From Galeruca laticollis (taxonomy: Eukaryota > Arthropoda > Insecta > Coleoptera > Chrysomelidae): 64,000 nt of DNA. Shown one piece after another: positions 44,011 through 55,150 of the stretch. Below the pieces are notes generated by a model that saw only the letters and a program-made list of their open reading frames with translations, was not told the DNA's origin and made no database searches. Made by a program: the position numbers and the translations under genes. Position 1 is the first letter of the stretch. Every line of letters begins with the position of its first letter. The stretch spans positions 230,476,122 through 230,540,121 of the forward strand of contig OY998175.1 of NCBI GenBank assembly GCA_963921935.1, given 5' to 3'.

Positions 44011-45135
44011 TTATTCTATAACAAGAAAGAACAGACCAATATTTCACTTAGTATAGTTGCTTGTAAACAAATGTTCTTGAATAAAAACAACATGAACAAA
44101 TTCTCACCTTTTGCTCCAATTTTACAAGATTTGAATCTTCACTTTCTATGTTTTGGGTTGGTGATAAAAGTTAATTTTAACGAAAAACGTCAATATTTGC
44201 TCAATATTCTTCACTTTTATGACTTATTTTTATAATTGACAATCATATTTATCAAAATAATGACAGAAAACAAACACACTTATGCCTCATGGTTTGTAGC
44301 AGACGACTCGAGCGCCACGTAGAGCACAAACGCGACGATCGATGGAAGAACGAAAGTAATAAATTATAGCGTGTACATTTAGATATGCTAGTTTTTTCCG
44401 AGGTATCAAAGGTATGACTTATATACATCGATGGAATGGTGGTCATTCCCCCGTTACACTAGTTAAGGTGTAAAAATGTTAGAAATGAAGAGTAGGGAAA
44501 AAACACCAAAAACAGTGCGTTTTTCCTTGAGCCCGCGTTTTCTAATTTTATTGAAAAATGGACGACTTCGTCAAAAAAGTAATTGCACAATCAAAAAGTA
44601 GACCTTCTTAGCTTTCAAATGATGTATCATAGAGACCAATCGGATCATGTATAAATTTTTAATTGATGGTTGTTCACAAAATTTCCCCGCGCTCCAAAAA
44701 CAGAACAAATTTGGGATTCAATAAACAACGATTAAATGAAAATTAAAAAAAAATTAGGGTATACAAATTTCAGGGATGACAAAGGACCTTAAGTGAATCC
44801 ATAATCAAGAAAATTTTGAGTGAACTAGTGCAATACAAAAAAAATAGGAATAAATTCCTGGCGAGGTCAAAATTGCCCGGGAGCAGAAAGTTTGACCCGT
44901 GTTCCGATATGGCCAAAAGAGTCAAGCGTGACTGAATTCACAGGGTATGATAGCAGCAGAATTCCTCTTTAACATGAACTTTGAATCATGAGAAAATATG
45001 CATTTTTCACAAAGTTATTGTATAATTTGTCCCCCCGCTGATGTGTAAATACACGGACTGTGCTCTCCGGCATACTGCACAGAAGCTCATTATTCGAGGT
45101 GCGCTTGGAGCCGTTTTTCTCGAAACCGGTCAAAT

Positions 45136-45405
45136 TTTCGAGAAAAATCATGAAGACCATTTTTGTAGAAAATTAACTGAATTTCAATTTTTATCTGAAT
45201 CGAAAATCTCTAAGTGTCATATTTTTGGAGATATTGGCTCAAAACCTATTTTTCTGGTCTTTGGGGGCCATTTTTCTCCGCCCTCGCACGCGTTTTCATG
45301 CAAAACTTTGTCTCATGTTTAATGAGGTACCAAATGCTACTTCCAACCGGAAGATGAAAATAGGGCGTCATTAATGTTAACTTTTTCCCTTTATTTACTG
45401 GACTA
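45136..45405 (-). repeat. Right TIR of element A
   Basis: Reverse complement of 42141-42415; ends ATTTACTGGACTA followed by TTA. Confidence 0.88.
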
Positions 45406-45479
45406 TTACTGATTTCCGAACATTAAACAACCGTTTGAAGTAAAATTCATTCAGGATCAAATTCCTAAAAAAATTGCAA

Positions 45480-45595
45480 CGCTACCTCCCGTACTATTAA
45501 AAAGACAGTTTAAAAGTGGAGAACTCTCTAGATTTATCTGTTCCTTGACCTTGACGACTTCATATTGTGAGTCTCTTAAGTGACTGTTCGTTAAT
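45480..45595 (-). pseudogene. Short 3' fragment of second Penelope-like family
   Basis: AAGACAGTTTAAAAGTGGAG to TGTGAGTCTCTTAAGTGACT is closely similar to 46650-46735, the C-terminal codons of the PLE2 endonuclease. It is a separate small copy truncated on both sides, next to element A. Confidence 0.6.
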
Positions 45596-45789
45596 AAAAT
45601 GATATATATTATACAAAAATACTTATTACTTTTCCGCCCAACCTATCTAATATGCGAGAAAAGTATTAGAATTTTGAAAAGATTTTTTAAGTTATTTTTT
45701 CGTTTTCAACAACAACACGAAAAAATGGTTTTTAGAAAAAAAATCCTGTGTGTATGTCGTCGTCGTCGTTGTCTTCGCCCACTTTTTCT

Positions 45790-46225
45790 TACATGTCTTG
45801 TTTGCACGATACAGCCTCGGGAGTGCAATAAATCACCAATTATATAATTGAATATTGTTAAAGACATCTCACAGATCATCCCTATTGATTTTTAGTTCAC
45901 CAGAGCCAGTACAACGGGTGCTATGGTACTTGAAGTACGACATTTTGTCATTTTTTGAGAAATTTCAGTTCGTTAGCACGGTACAGCAGCCGGAGTTCAA
46001 CAAGTCATTAACTTTATGATTGAATATTATTCAGGACATCTCACTGTTAAACCATATTCATTTTCAGCTCACCAGAGCCAATACAACAGGTGCTACAGTA
46101 CTTTAAGTATGATATTTTTGTCATTTTTGGAGGACTTTCAGTTTGTTAACACGATACAGCCTCCGGAGTAAATACAAGTGACCAATTTTATGATTGGATA
46201 TTATTCAGAACGTCTCAAAGATGAA
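45790..46225. repeat. ~172-bp tandem satellite, locus 1 (about 2.5 units)
   Basis: ACAACGGGTGCTATGGTACT at 45911 and ACAACAGGTGCTACAGTACT at 46083, spacing 172 bp, with shared GTTAGCACGGTACAGC / GTTAACACGATACAGC and TTATGATTGAATATTATTCA blocks. The same unit occurs at 57605-57945. Confidence 0.8.
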
Positions 46226-46349
46226 CTTTATTGATAATTTAATTTAAAAAATGTCTTTATTCACAATATTTTATACTAGTGTTTTTAAATGAAACTCTCT
46301 AGTTAATTCCACAAAATAATAAAAGTTATTGAAAATTTTAAAAAATTGA

Positions 46350-46384
46350 CAATTGTTTCGATAAATCAATATCATCGTCAGAAT
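46350..46384 (-). ncRNA. Hammerhead-like motif of PLE2
   Basis: Minus strand reads CTGACGA (start ~46382), stem TGATA/TATC around TTGATT, then GAAAC: the CUGANGA-stem II-GAAA order. Same relative place (3' of the endonuclease) as in the first PLE family. Cleavage site not resolved. Confidence 0.45.
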
Positions 46385-46642
46385 GACAGAAGTTACATTT
46401 CATTTTATGCCTACCTGATGTTTAGTAGTTATTTTTGGCTAGACCAAGAAGTAACCTAACTTGTGATTGGCTTAATATATGTTTATAGAAAAAAGAAGAA
46501 GATGTGATATTACAAATATTGAAGCTTAGATAATATTAGCCCTATGGTGATATCCTGGATATCATTTTTCCAATTCAGATCAGTATAGCTGTGCAATGAT
46601 ATAGAAAACCAGGAAAACTATATCTGCTGATCTTTACAATTA

Positions 46643-47635
46643 TCACTTAAGAAGACAGTTTATTAGTGGAGAATTCCCTAGATTTAACTGTTCATTGACA
46701 ACTTCATATTGTGGGTTTCTTAAATGTCTTCTAATTTCCAGTTCCTCAAGGAAATCCAGTTCTTGTTTCTTTTCACAAATATGCAGTACTTCTAGTTCTG
46801 TGTTAGGTGTCAATGAATGATTGGTGTCAAGTAGATGTTTTGCGTAGTGGGATTTATCTGGTTGTTTTAATCTGTATGCTCGTAAGTGCTCACTGTATCG
46901 TATTTCATAATTCCTAAGGGTCTGACCCAAATAGACAGCATTACATTCTGGACATTTGAGTTTATATATACCTGACTTTTTTAATAGTGGTATTTTTGTT
47001 TTTACATTTAACAATTTTGTACTAACGTTACTTTATGTTTTAAAAGAAATTGTTGTATTCGTTGCAGAAGATATTATCTTTGAAATATTATTAGAAATAT
47101 TTCCTGCATATGTGATGGTTTTATAAGTTTTAATTTCATCAGCTTGTTTAGGATATATTAGTTGTAATGCCACTTTTTCCTCTTTTTTACTAATTAGCTT
47201 ATTTATCATATCTAATGGATAACCGTTAGATGTTGCTATTTGTCTAATTGTATTAATCTCTCTATCAAAATTACATTTGTTCATAGGAACTGAAAAAGCT
47301 CTATGTATCATTGAATTATATGCTGCTAGTCTGTGTGACACAGGGTGGTTAGAATTTAATGGAATTGTTACATCAGTTTGTGTTGGTTTTCGGTAAATTG
47401 AATAATCAAGTACATTATTAACTCTTTGAATTTTTAAATCAAGAAAATTGATTGAGCTATTTCCTTCAATTTCTAATGTAAATTCAATTTTCGGGTGTAA
47501 ATTATTGATGTGGTTGAAAAATACATCTAATTGTCGTTCACTACCCATAAAACAAGCTAATATGTCATCATTTAAAAACATTAATATGAGCATATTCCAC
47601 GAAGTAAGGGTCGAGACAATCAATATTTTATACAT
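46643..47635 (-). pseudogene. PLE2 RT thumb and GIY-YIG endonuclease
   Basis: 47635-47033 begins at a damaged catalytic box (FLNDDILACF for a YVDD-type motif) and continues HINNLHPKIEFTLEIEG, INFLDLKIQR, YSIYRKPTQTDVTIP, typical of PLE RT thumbs. A stop and frame change near 47033 precedes 47014-46643: SGIYKLKCPECNAVYLGQT (GIY-YIG with CxxC), YSEHLRAYR, H..H and FLEELEIRRHL. N-terminal RT is absent. Confidence 0.85.
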
Positions 47636-47640
47636 TTAAA

Positions 47641-47941
47641 ATTTACAAAGATAGTACGAAAAACAGTGAGGCCGATGTTCTGGCCTTTCTTGCTACCCTT
47701 GTGCTGTCATTGAGCTGTAGAAACATGGTTCCTTGCAATCTGCATTACCCATTTGTTTGTGGAAAATATTTACTTTGTACTGTATATATAAATATGACTC
47801 CCAGATTTTCAGACTGAGTCGTCCCTGAAAACCGGCTGAAAAACAGGGTTTCAAAATCGAACAATGTATTAGTTTATGAGGGGCAGCAACATGACAGATG
47901 TTGTTTATGATTTGGTGAAATTAATTATTATTATTAGTAGG
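47641..47941. other. Unassigned spacer
   Basis: No coding similarity; left flank of element B. No clear target duplication with the right flank (57037 onward). Confidence 0.4.
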
Positions 47942-48380
47942 AGAGCTAGTTGACCGTCCGAGTAACAGTATGTCTGTAAGGCTAGAAATTCTTATGGTGA
48001 TGAGTCATAGTTGCCTAAGTACAATGACCATCACCTGGCACGCCTCAGCCCAGCACGTCATCAACCCCTATATTTTTGAAAGTGTAAGAAACATTTGAAA
48101 AAAAAACTTGTTCCTGTAAGCTTGAAATTTTTTTACCATTAAGTTTATTTGTTATTAAGTTAAAAAAAATTGACAGGCGTTTTCGATGAGCACAAGTACC
48201 TGACAGGTGAGCCTGAAGGTGTATTATGTGTAAATTAAAATAAACTTTATTCTGTAAAGTTGAAATTTACAGATATATTTCTTTAAACGATTTAAAGTAA
48301 GTTGGTACAATAACAGGCGGTTCTGGCTAGCACAAGTCCTTGACAGGCGAGGGGAGAGATGCTATGGGAGTGCGAGTAAG
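47942..48380 (+). repeat. Left TIR of element B
   Basis: Starts AGAGCTAGTTGACCGTCCGA and matches the reverse complement of 56606-57036. Confidence 0.88.
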
Positions 48381-48489
48381 AGGTGTAGCATGGAAAATCA
48401 TATCGTTGATGCAAATTACATTAAGTAAAAATAGAAATTATGGGTAAAATGTATTTTATTAGTTGTAACATAATGTACATAAGACTTTT

Positions 48490-50320
48490 AAATTAATCAT
48501 CATATCATCATCATCTGATATGTCATCATCACTTTCTTCGTCATCATATGATTCTTCATTGTCGATTTCATCATCTAAAAAGAAACAAATTTTGAATACA
48601 TTAATAATAACATTAAATCTCGGATCTTGCGCTCAATTATGTAGAATTCCATATATTTTTAGAAAATTAAGAATTTGTTTATTACCTTCAATGTGTTCTT
48701 CAGCTTCACTTGACCCATTCTCAGTAGTATCAGTAGGCTGTTGTAATAATATTTCGTAGATAGAAGAAGGAACTGTATCTCCCTCAAACCAATTAAAAAC
48801 ATAGCTTCCATCGATTAAGTTCCAACCATTATCTTCAGGTTTAAGAACCGTTGGCACTTTTAAGTGACTATTTCTCCAGATATTTGTAATGTATACAGAC
48901 CGCAATAATTGTTCCCGGTGGCATGGAGGCAAATTTTTGGAATCATAACTGATCTGTTTTTTCTTAAACACCTCAGTACCACTTGTTTTATATGTGGCGA
49001 TAAACTTATCATATCGTGCTTCATTTCCATTGGCAGATTTCATTCCATACAGTTGACAGACGAACTTTTCGAGTATTGGAAAAACCTCATATTTTTTCTC
49101 TATTATTTCATCATTTCCTAATAATGCAAATGCCTTCTGAAATTGAATATTTTTTTGTAATAATCGATAAGGTTTCTTCTTGCCTCTTCTCACAAAAGAT
49201 GGATTAAAATCACATCCGGTTAATGCGTGAAAACCAGGTAAACTTTGGCATAAAAGGGGTCCTAATTTTATATATAATTGTGAAATATTAATCTATTTTT
49301 TAAAATTGATCTTGTCATATTTCATGAAGATTTTTAAATTATTGTTGCAGAGGTTTCCAAGCATTATTATTAAAATGTCTGTGTCGGATGCTCTTATTGA
49401 AACATTGGATATATCGTTGTCCATTTGGCATACGTGATGTACTATTTTCGTACCAGCTCCTTCATGATGCTGGCACGATAAGTTATCATTACTATCAGAG
49501 ATCACACAGTTGTTATGGACACGATAAATATGACATTCTTTGTAATTTAAATTGATGTTGGTATTTCCAATAAATTCAGCCATTTCACTTGTCCTCCAGT
49601 GCGTGATCAAAAAATCTACAAACGCTTCTTTGAATTCTATGTTACGGAGTTCTTTAATAAAATCAACTGGTCTGACTTGTTCTGGACCAGTAATTAAATA
49701 TTGGATGTTACGTACTTCGTGACGTTGGCTTCGTTCATAATCTTTAATAGACGGCGAAAAATACTGATGAAAAATTATGTCTACTCGTGGAGCATGTGTT
49801 GCCGTTAAAATGGACATGATTTTTTTAGAAATATTACCAAATATTTTTGGAATGTTTTTCATTGTATGGAGTAAATAAAACCCATCAAAAATAACAGCAT
49901 CGAACCGTTCTGGTATTTCGTCATTATGAGTATTTCCTACTAAAGCTTCAATCATTACCGATTTTGCAGTTTTATGAATAGTTCTAATAGGCGACAAAAC
50001 AAATCAAGCTGGACACGGATTTCGTGAACTTTATTATCAACTTTAATTCTTTTCTTTTTTTTATCTGAAGCAAAATTCATTATTTTCACCTGGGAAATTT
50101 TTTCTTCGAATCTCCCTCCGTTAGTTGAACATTCACAAATAAACTTTCGTTTTAAGTTTGCACCGATGTTTAAAAAATTTAATAAGTACTCTAGTACTGT
50201 GCTCAAAAGTATTGATGAATTTCCATAATAGTACAGAATTTCTTTTTATCGCATGTTCTTCTAGATCCGCTGACACATCATTTTTCCTTCGTAAAACTGT
50301 CACGTCCATTGTATAAGATA
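48490..50320 (-). pseudogene. Element B protein, core and acidic C-terminus, with an intron
   Basis: Reads (50206-49955) ICECSTNGGRFEEKISQVK, then after a 1-frame shift FDAVIFDGFYLLHTMK, VDIIFHQYFSPSIKDYER, GAGTKIVHHVCQMDN, VSIRASDTDILIIMLGNL and, past one TAG at ~49296, LPGFHALTGCDFNPSFVRR: acidic-strand and GCD motifs of a PIN/XPG-like fold. The C-terminus continues through QLLRSVYITNIWRNS and YVFNWFEGDTVPSS to EEAEEH-type acid residues. A GT-AG intron (48685-48575; donor GAAG/GTAATA, acceptor TTCTTTTTAG) joins in phase to an Asp/Glu-rich tail. One frameshift and one stop disable it. No Cys-rich tail is seen, unlike locus C. Confidence 0.65.
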
Positions 50321-50324
50321 TAAT

Positions 50325-50529
50325 AGATATGTATTACCAAACAGAAATACTATTTTTAAAAAGATATTTTATTTAATTACTACAAAGAGAGATGATATTC
50401 TCGGAGTGGTTATACAAAAACTGATTTATAAATATAAAGCAACTTAAGAACTATGATAACAAGTATACATGAATTCTAACTAATGATATATGATACGGTG
50501 CAGGTGCAGCGAATTATGACCTCGTAACT
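50325..50529 (-). repeat. Gypsy2 3' LTR
   Basis: 205 bp, starts AGTTACGAGGTCATAATTCG on the minus strand. Differs from the other LTR at roughly ten positions. Confidence 0.9.
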
Positions 50530-50541
50530 CCTCCGTCCTTA
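50530..50541 (-). promoter_or_regulatory. Gypsy2 polypurine tract
   Basis: Minus strand AAGGACGGAGG directly upstream of the AGTTACG LTR start. Confidence 0.75.
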
Positions 50542-51200
50542 AGAGGCGAAAATAACGGAGTGATTTTCGCGAACTGTCTCCAAGGGAAGTTCTTCTATGA
50601 TTTTGACTTTTTCTTTCTTGATTTTTGATTTTTCGCGTCTTCGTCTAATTACGTAGAAGGTTACGACGATACATCCAATGATTAAGATTGTTGGAAATAT
50701 TGATAGGATTCGGATTTTGTGTGTATTATGCTGTTCTTATCGGTGTTAGTTGTATTGCGATTCTATGGATTTCATATAACTCATCGAATTTTATTTCTGA
50801 CATATTCGGCGTTTGATAGTTTCTTCTGATCTTAATTTGTTCTAATTCGATCTTTGTTAAAATAAATCGCTTGCCTTCGCTAATTCCTTTGACTCTGGAG
50901 AATTTTAATTCTTTCGAGGAGATTTCGCATCCTTCTGGTATGTTAATAAGGGTTGGTTTTGCTACTTCGAATATTCTGTTGTTTCGGCAGTTTGATTTTA
51001 TTTCTACTTGTTTCCCAGGGATTATTAGAACTTCATTAGCTGTTATCTGCTCGATTAAAGGATTTTGGATATGGACCTCAGTGGCGTAGCAGCTGTCCGG
51101 TAGTTTTCCGCTTCTTATCAGTTCGTCGGTACAGTTATCAATGGGGATTGTTTCTTGGGTACAATAGTAAATTTCCTCCAGTTTTTCGCATTCTTGGTTT
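50542..51200 (-). pseudogene. Gypsy2 env-like remnant (C-terminal part)
   Basis: About 150 codons of cysteine-containing ectodomain-like sequence from ~51200 to a stop near 50735, then in a shifted frame a single hydrophobic membrane segment (~20 residues, 50725-50665) followed by an Arg/Lys-rich cytoplasmic tail ending at 50536. Position after pol and before the polypurine tract plus this topology identify an errantivirus-type envelope C-terminus. The N-terminal half, signal peptide and any fusion region are deleted, and the frame is broken, so no functional envelope can be made. Confidence 0.7.
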
Positions 51201-52838
51201 GCAAATGTAAGAGTTTATTTCTCCTGTTGTTAATACTATTTGATTTTTATGCTGATTTACAGATTTTTCGGAAATTGGTATGGATAAAATCGGATTCTCT
51301 ACGGAAGTATGAACCGTGTCTAGATCAGTGTCTTGAGTAATTCCGATATCAGGGGGGCGGATTTGAATATCCTGAAGAATTTTCATTTCACTGCTATCGT
51401 TAATTAAATCTCCTATGTCTAACTGAAGGAGATTGGGTAGGTTCTGATTGACTAAGGGAGGATTATCAATTTTTTTGATTTTTCTTTCTATTATTTCATC
51501 TATATCGTCGATATTAACATCTAAGGAACTAGTTTCTAATGGATTTACATCTAGTTTAGGAGGTGAACGAGAAAGTGCGTCCACTACATTGTTAATCTTT
51601 CCTTTTTGGTATTTTATTGTATATTCGAACTCTTCTAGTTTTAATCGCCAACGCATCAGGCGAGAGTTTGGTTCCTTAAGGGAAAACAACCATTCTAACG
51701 GTTTGTGATCGGTTAAAATTTTAAATTGTCGTCTGAAAAGGTATGGGCGGAAGTATTTGCATCCCCACACAATTGCTAGGAGCTCTTTCTCTATAGTAGA
51801 GTAGTTGATCTCCGCAGAATTCAAAGTTCTGGACGCATAGCAAAAGGGGTGATTGTCTTGACTTAAGACAGCTCCAATGGCGTACATTGATGCGTCCGTC
51901 ATTATTTCGAAGGGTTTCTCGAAATTTGGATATGCTAAGATAGGCTCGGAAATTAATAGATTTTTACAGTGATTGAAACAGTTAATAAACTCCTGTGAGT
52001 GTTCTATTTTGCTATTCTTTTTGAGACAATTTGTTAACGGCTTTGCAATCCTAGCAAAATTGCGAATAAATTTCCAATAGTATCCTAAGAGCCCTAAAAA
52101 GGATTTAAGATCTTTTTGTATTTTAGGTATGGGAAAGCGTTGCACGGCTTCGATCTTTTTGGGATTGGGTTTAATCCCGTCGGGCGTCACAACGTGCCCC
52201 AAGAATTCTACTTCTCTACGCACGAATTCGCATTTATCTAGCTGTAACTTTAGTCCCACTTGTCTTAATTTTTCGAAAACTAATTTAAGATTTTGTATGT
52301 GCTCTTGCAACCCTGTACTGAAAATAATTATATCATCCATATAGACAATGCACACCCTGTTCTGCAAATCTTTAAGAACTTCGTCCATTACCCTCTGAAA
52401 GGTACTGGGCGAGTTCTGTAGACCCATGGGTATACGTAAGAACTCGTAGTGACCATGGTCTACGTTGAATGCCGTTTTTTCTATCGAATCCTTGCTCAAC
52501 TCTATTTGATAGAATCCGCTAGCAAGGTCGATGGTACTGAAATATTGGGCACGCCCCAATTTGTCCAAAGTTTCATTTATATTTGGGATGGGGTACCGAT
52601 CGCTAATAGTATTTTCATTCAGCTTGCAGTAATCTACCACAAGCCACCATTTTTGTTGCCCCGATGCGTCTAGCTTCTTTTTTACCAGCCATATGGGAGA
52701 GCTCCATGGGCTCGACGACGGTATTATTATGCCCTTGTCTAGCATATCATTTATTTGCCGTTGCACCTCTTCTTTAAGGGCATACGGGTACCTATAGGAT
52801 TTTACGTGTACTGGGCTTCGTCGGTGGTTTTGATACAA
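51138..52838 (-). pseudogene. Gypsy2 reverse transcriptase and RNase H; integrase deleted
   Basis: RT motifs: PSSSPWSSPIWLVKKK, FSTIDLASGFYQIEL, FLRIPMGLQNSPSTFQR and YMDD (CIVYMDDIIIFS). RNase H follows: FEIMTDASMYAIGAVL, TIEKELLAIVWGC, ILTDHKPLEWL and VDALSRSP. Beyond a ~100-residue linker (up to SVNQHKNQIVLTTGE) the frame runs straight into the env-derived segment, with no HHCC or DDE integrase in between. The break probably lies near 51200-51230. RT and RNase H motifs are intact over ~480 residues. Confidence 0.9.
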
Positions 52839-53560
52839 TGTTTAACTCTTGAAGTGAACGTAAGAGGATCGCTGGATTTTAAAAATAATTCTTTATATTG
52901 TTTACATAACTTAATTATTTCCGACTTTTCTTCCGGATTCATATGATCAGCTCTAATCAAGTTTTCGATTTGAGTTTTATTTATTTCAAATTTATCCGGA
53001 CTATTAAAAGTTTCAAATTTATAACATTCGTCAAAATTAGGGTTATAAGGTTGCACTTAAGGGTTCTAATAACGTTATAGCTAAACTTTTATTTGTTTCA
53101 TTAATAAACTATACTAGTGCTAAGCCATTATTGGCTATGGTTAGCATCTCGGGTACATATATATCACCTAAAACTATCTTATCAATTAATATTTCTCCGT
53201 TCGATACTGTAACAGGGACTTGCTTTACGATTCTTTCACTAGGGCCAATTGATATTTGGAATTTAATATCGGAAGGTTTTCTAAACTTAATTGGAATTAC
53301 AGCCCTATCACTAACAAGACACTCGTTATTCAAATCTATATTAAATTTCATGGAAATTAGATCGTTGATACCAATAAGTCTATCAAAGAATTCGTGAAAA
53401 TCGTATAATATGAACCTTAACATATGATTCCTGTTAAATTCTCGGAAAGCTGGTATGTCGGCTCGAAACTGCACATTTTTGGTTGAGAGTGATACATTTG
53501 AATCAAATATGCAATTTGGATAGAATTTTTCGGCAATGATAGGCTTTAAGATTGATTTAG
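52802..53560 (-). pseudogene. Gypsy2 protease and PR-RT linker, frame-disrupted
   Basis: 53560-53109 reads STKSILKPIIAEKFYP, then FHEFFDRLIGINDL (the ILGxD-like second half of a retropepsin) in one frame. Where the catalytic DTG should precede STKS there are stops (FLNPH, stop, I, stop). After another stop the linker continues in a different frame (53056-52802): ADHMNPEEKSEIIKLCKQYK. Protease is therefore dead. Confidence 0.7.
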
Positions 53561-53626
53561 TACTTCAGATTTAATGGGGGTTTAAAAATACTGATAAGGG
53601 ATTATTAGAGGTAATGTTCAGTTCGA

Positions 53627-54859
53627 TTAAGTTATGGGGTTTACTGAGGCATTCTCTTGAACATTTTCACTGACATAATCAGAATCTACATAGTTTTCTT
53701 CGACGTCGACGTCGCCATGCGTCGGTTCGCATTCCGTCCCAATGTAGTCGTTAGAAAATAATTCTTCAGCTATGAAATTCGACTTTTGGCCGTTATTTTG
53801 AAAATAATTGCTTCTAACATTATTGGATCTTCTACTATATGATGGGGGTAGTCTTGAATTTGTAGAAATAGCCATTGGCTCAGGTTTTGGAAGACAATGC
53901 ATAGGAGTTTGATTAGGTTTGAAAACATTACGAGGAGGTCCGAAAACTTCTGAATTAGTTGGGTTTTTTCTGGGTGGTAATTGTTGGGGTTGAACGTTAA
54001 TGGGTTGACGAGGCCACGAAGGGCCTTGAGATAAATACGCATTAGAATTAGAGTTTGAGGGATAAGAAGAAGCTGACTGATGATAATATTGCTTGCCGTG
54101 GTGTTGATGAGTTCGGGGGCCGTAATTCTGATTTCTGAAATTATTTTTGCTTTGGTAGGACCTTTGATCATTTGAATGAGAATAAAGCTTTTCGAAATTT
54201 TCAAATTCATTAACATAAGCAATAGCTTGCTCCAGTAATGCTGGTTGCTTTAAATGCATGTTGTTTCGTAAAGTACCGGTGCAGCCCGCAATAAAGGTAT
54301 TTAATGCCGTATTGTCACAAAATTGCATATGTATAATTTTCTCGTTTTGGTTAAGATTATTATCGTTACTTATTCTTTGTATGATGCTGCTTCTCAATGA
54401 TTGCAACCTATTCCCGAATTCTATCAAATTTTCATTTTTGTGCGGCCTGTTTCGCGTGAGCTCTTGCGTTAAACATTCTAAATTCCTTTTGTCCGAAAAA
54501 CATTGCCTAAGCGTACCTTTTAACAGTTCCCAACTATTCAACTCTACTCTATTTCCGACTATTAGTTCGGCTTTTCCGACAAACTTACCCTGAATGCATT
54601 CAAGAATATGATCGCTCAAATCTTTATCATTATAATCCTTATACGTCGCGATTAGGTTATTGCAAAGAGAAATAAATTTGTTGAGAGTATTCGTATCCCC
54701 ATCATAAGGTTTGATATTTGAAATTTTTGACTTAAACAACTCCCAGTTGACAGGACGAGGTTCTAATTGACCGATTGGCATTTTAACTTCACTATTATTA
54801 CTTTCACTGCTGATATTCAAACTCTTAAGAGATTCTACTATGGAATCAGTATCAATCAT
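53627..54859 (-). CDS. Gypsy2 Gag
   Basis: 410 codons, open from MIDTDSIVESLKSLN, ~290 bp inside the 5' LTR. Capsid-like residues 30-235 include NWELFKSKISNIKPYDG, FISLCNNLIATYKDY and LTRNRPHKNENLIEFGNRL, the pattern of 17.6/gypsy Gag. The C-terminus is Asn/Gln/Pro-rich with no CCHC knuckle, as usual in errantiviral Gag, then acidic. Intact as far as I can see, in contrast to the rest of the element. Confidence 0.85.
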   Translation of the reverse strand: MIDTDSIVESLKSLNISSESNNSEVKMPIGQLEPRPVNWELFKSKISNIKPYDGDTNTLNKFISLCNNLIATYKDYNDKDLSDHILECIQGKFVGKAELIVGNRVELNSWELLKGTLRQCFSDKRNLECLTQELTRNRPHKNENLIEFGNRLQSLRSSIIQRISNDNNLNQNEKIIHMQFCDNTALNTFIAGCTGTLRNNMHLKQPALLEQAIAYVNEFENFEKLYSHSNDQRSYQSKNNFRNQNYGPRTHQHHGKQYYHQSASSYPSNSNSNAYLSQGPSWPRQPINVQPQQLPPRKNPTNSEVFGPPRNVFKPNQTPMHCLPKPEPMAISTNSRLPPSYSRRSNNVRSNYFQNNGQKSNFIAEELFSNDYIGTECEPTHGDVDVEENYVDSDYVSENVQENASVNPIT

Positions 54860-55131
54860 AAAGGTTTTAATTAATTACAAATAAAATTGTCTTAACAACT
54901 ATCCTTCCCGAATTAATGAAAATAAGGAAAAGGCAAAAAGGAAACTTAGCACTTACCTCGATGGTTTTTTGGCTAGTTGTACCTTTCTCGAGTTTTTGTT
55001 CACCACGTAACTGTACCACACAAGGGACGATTTCCACAGAAGGGATGATTTGCTCTGGTTCCACTGAAGGGATGGGCTCCACTGAAGGGATGTAGGTTCG
55101 TATTTTGTTAACACGTTAGGACAACACGCGT

Positions 55132-55150
55132 TATCCTACTGACTGCGCCA
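55132..55150 (-). promoter_or_regulatory. Gypsy2 primer binding site
   Basis: Minus strand TGGCGCAGTCAGTAGGATA immediately follows (or overlaps by one base) the end of the 5' LTR. Very close to the site used by the 17.6/297 group, by memory a serine tRNA. Confidence 0.8.

Larger units (their letters stand above)
42141..45405 (-). mobile_element. Academ-like DNA transposon A, 3265 bp, long TIRs, internally deleted
   Basis: TIRs of ~270 bp starting TAGTCCAGTAAAT at both ends (42141-42415 and 45136-45405). TTA flanks both outer ends (42138-42140 and 45406-45408), a plausible 3-bp target duplication. Inside is a deleted minus-strand gene of the same SGCDTTS/PIN-like protein superfamily as locus C. 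Long TIRs, 3-bp TSD and an XPG/PIN-like core together recall the Academ superfamily. A 2-bp TA duplication with termini GTCCAG is an alternative reading. Confidence 0.72.
46230..47640 (-). mobile_element. Second Penelope-like element (PLE2), 5'-truncated
   Basis: C-terminal half of an RT and a GIY-YIG nuclease on the minus strand, followed (46640-46230) by a non-coding 3' region carrying a hammerhead-like core. Sequence differs strongly from the PLE at 1-5036, so it is another family. The RT fingers and palm are missing beyond 47640. Confidence 0.85.
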
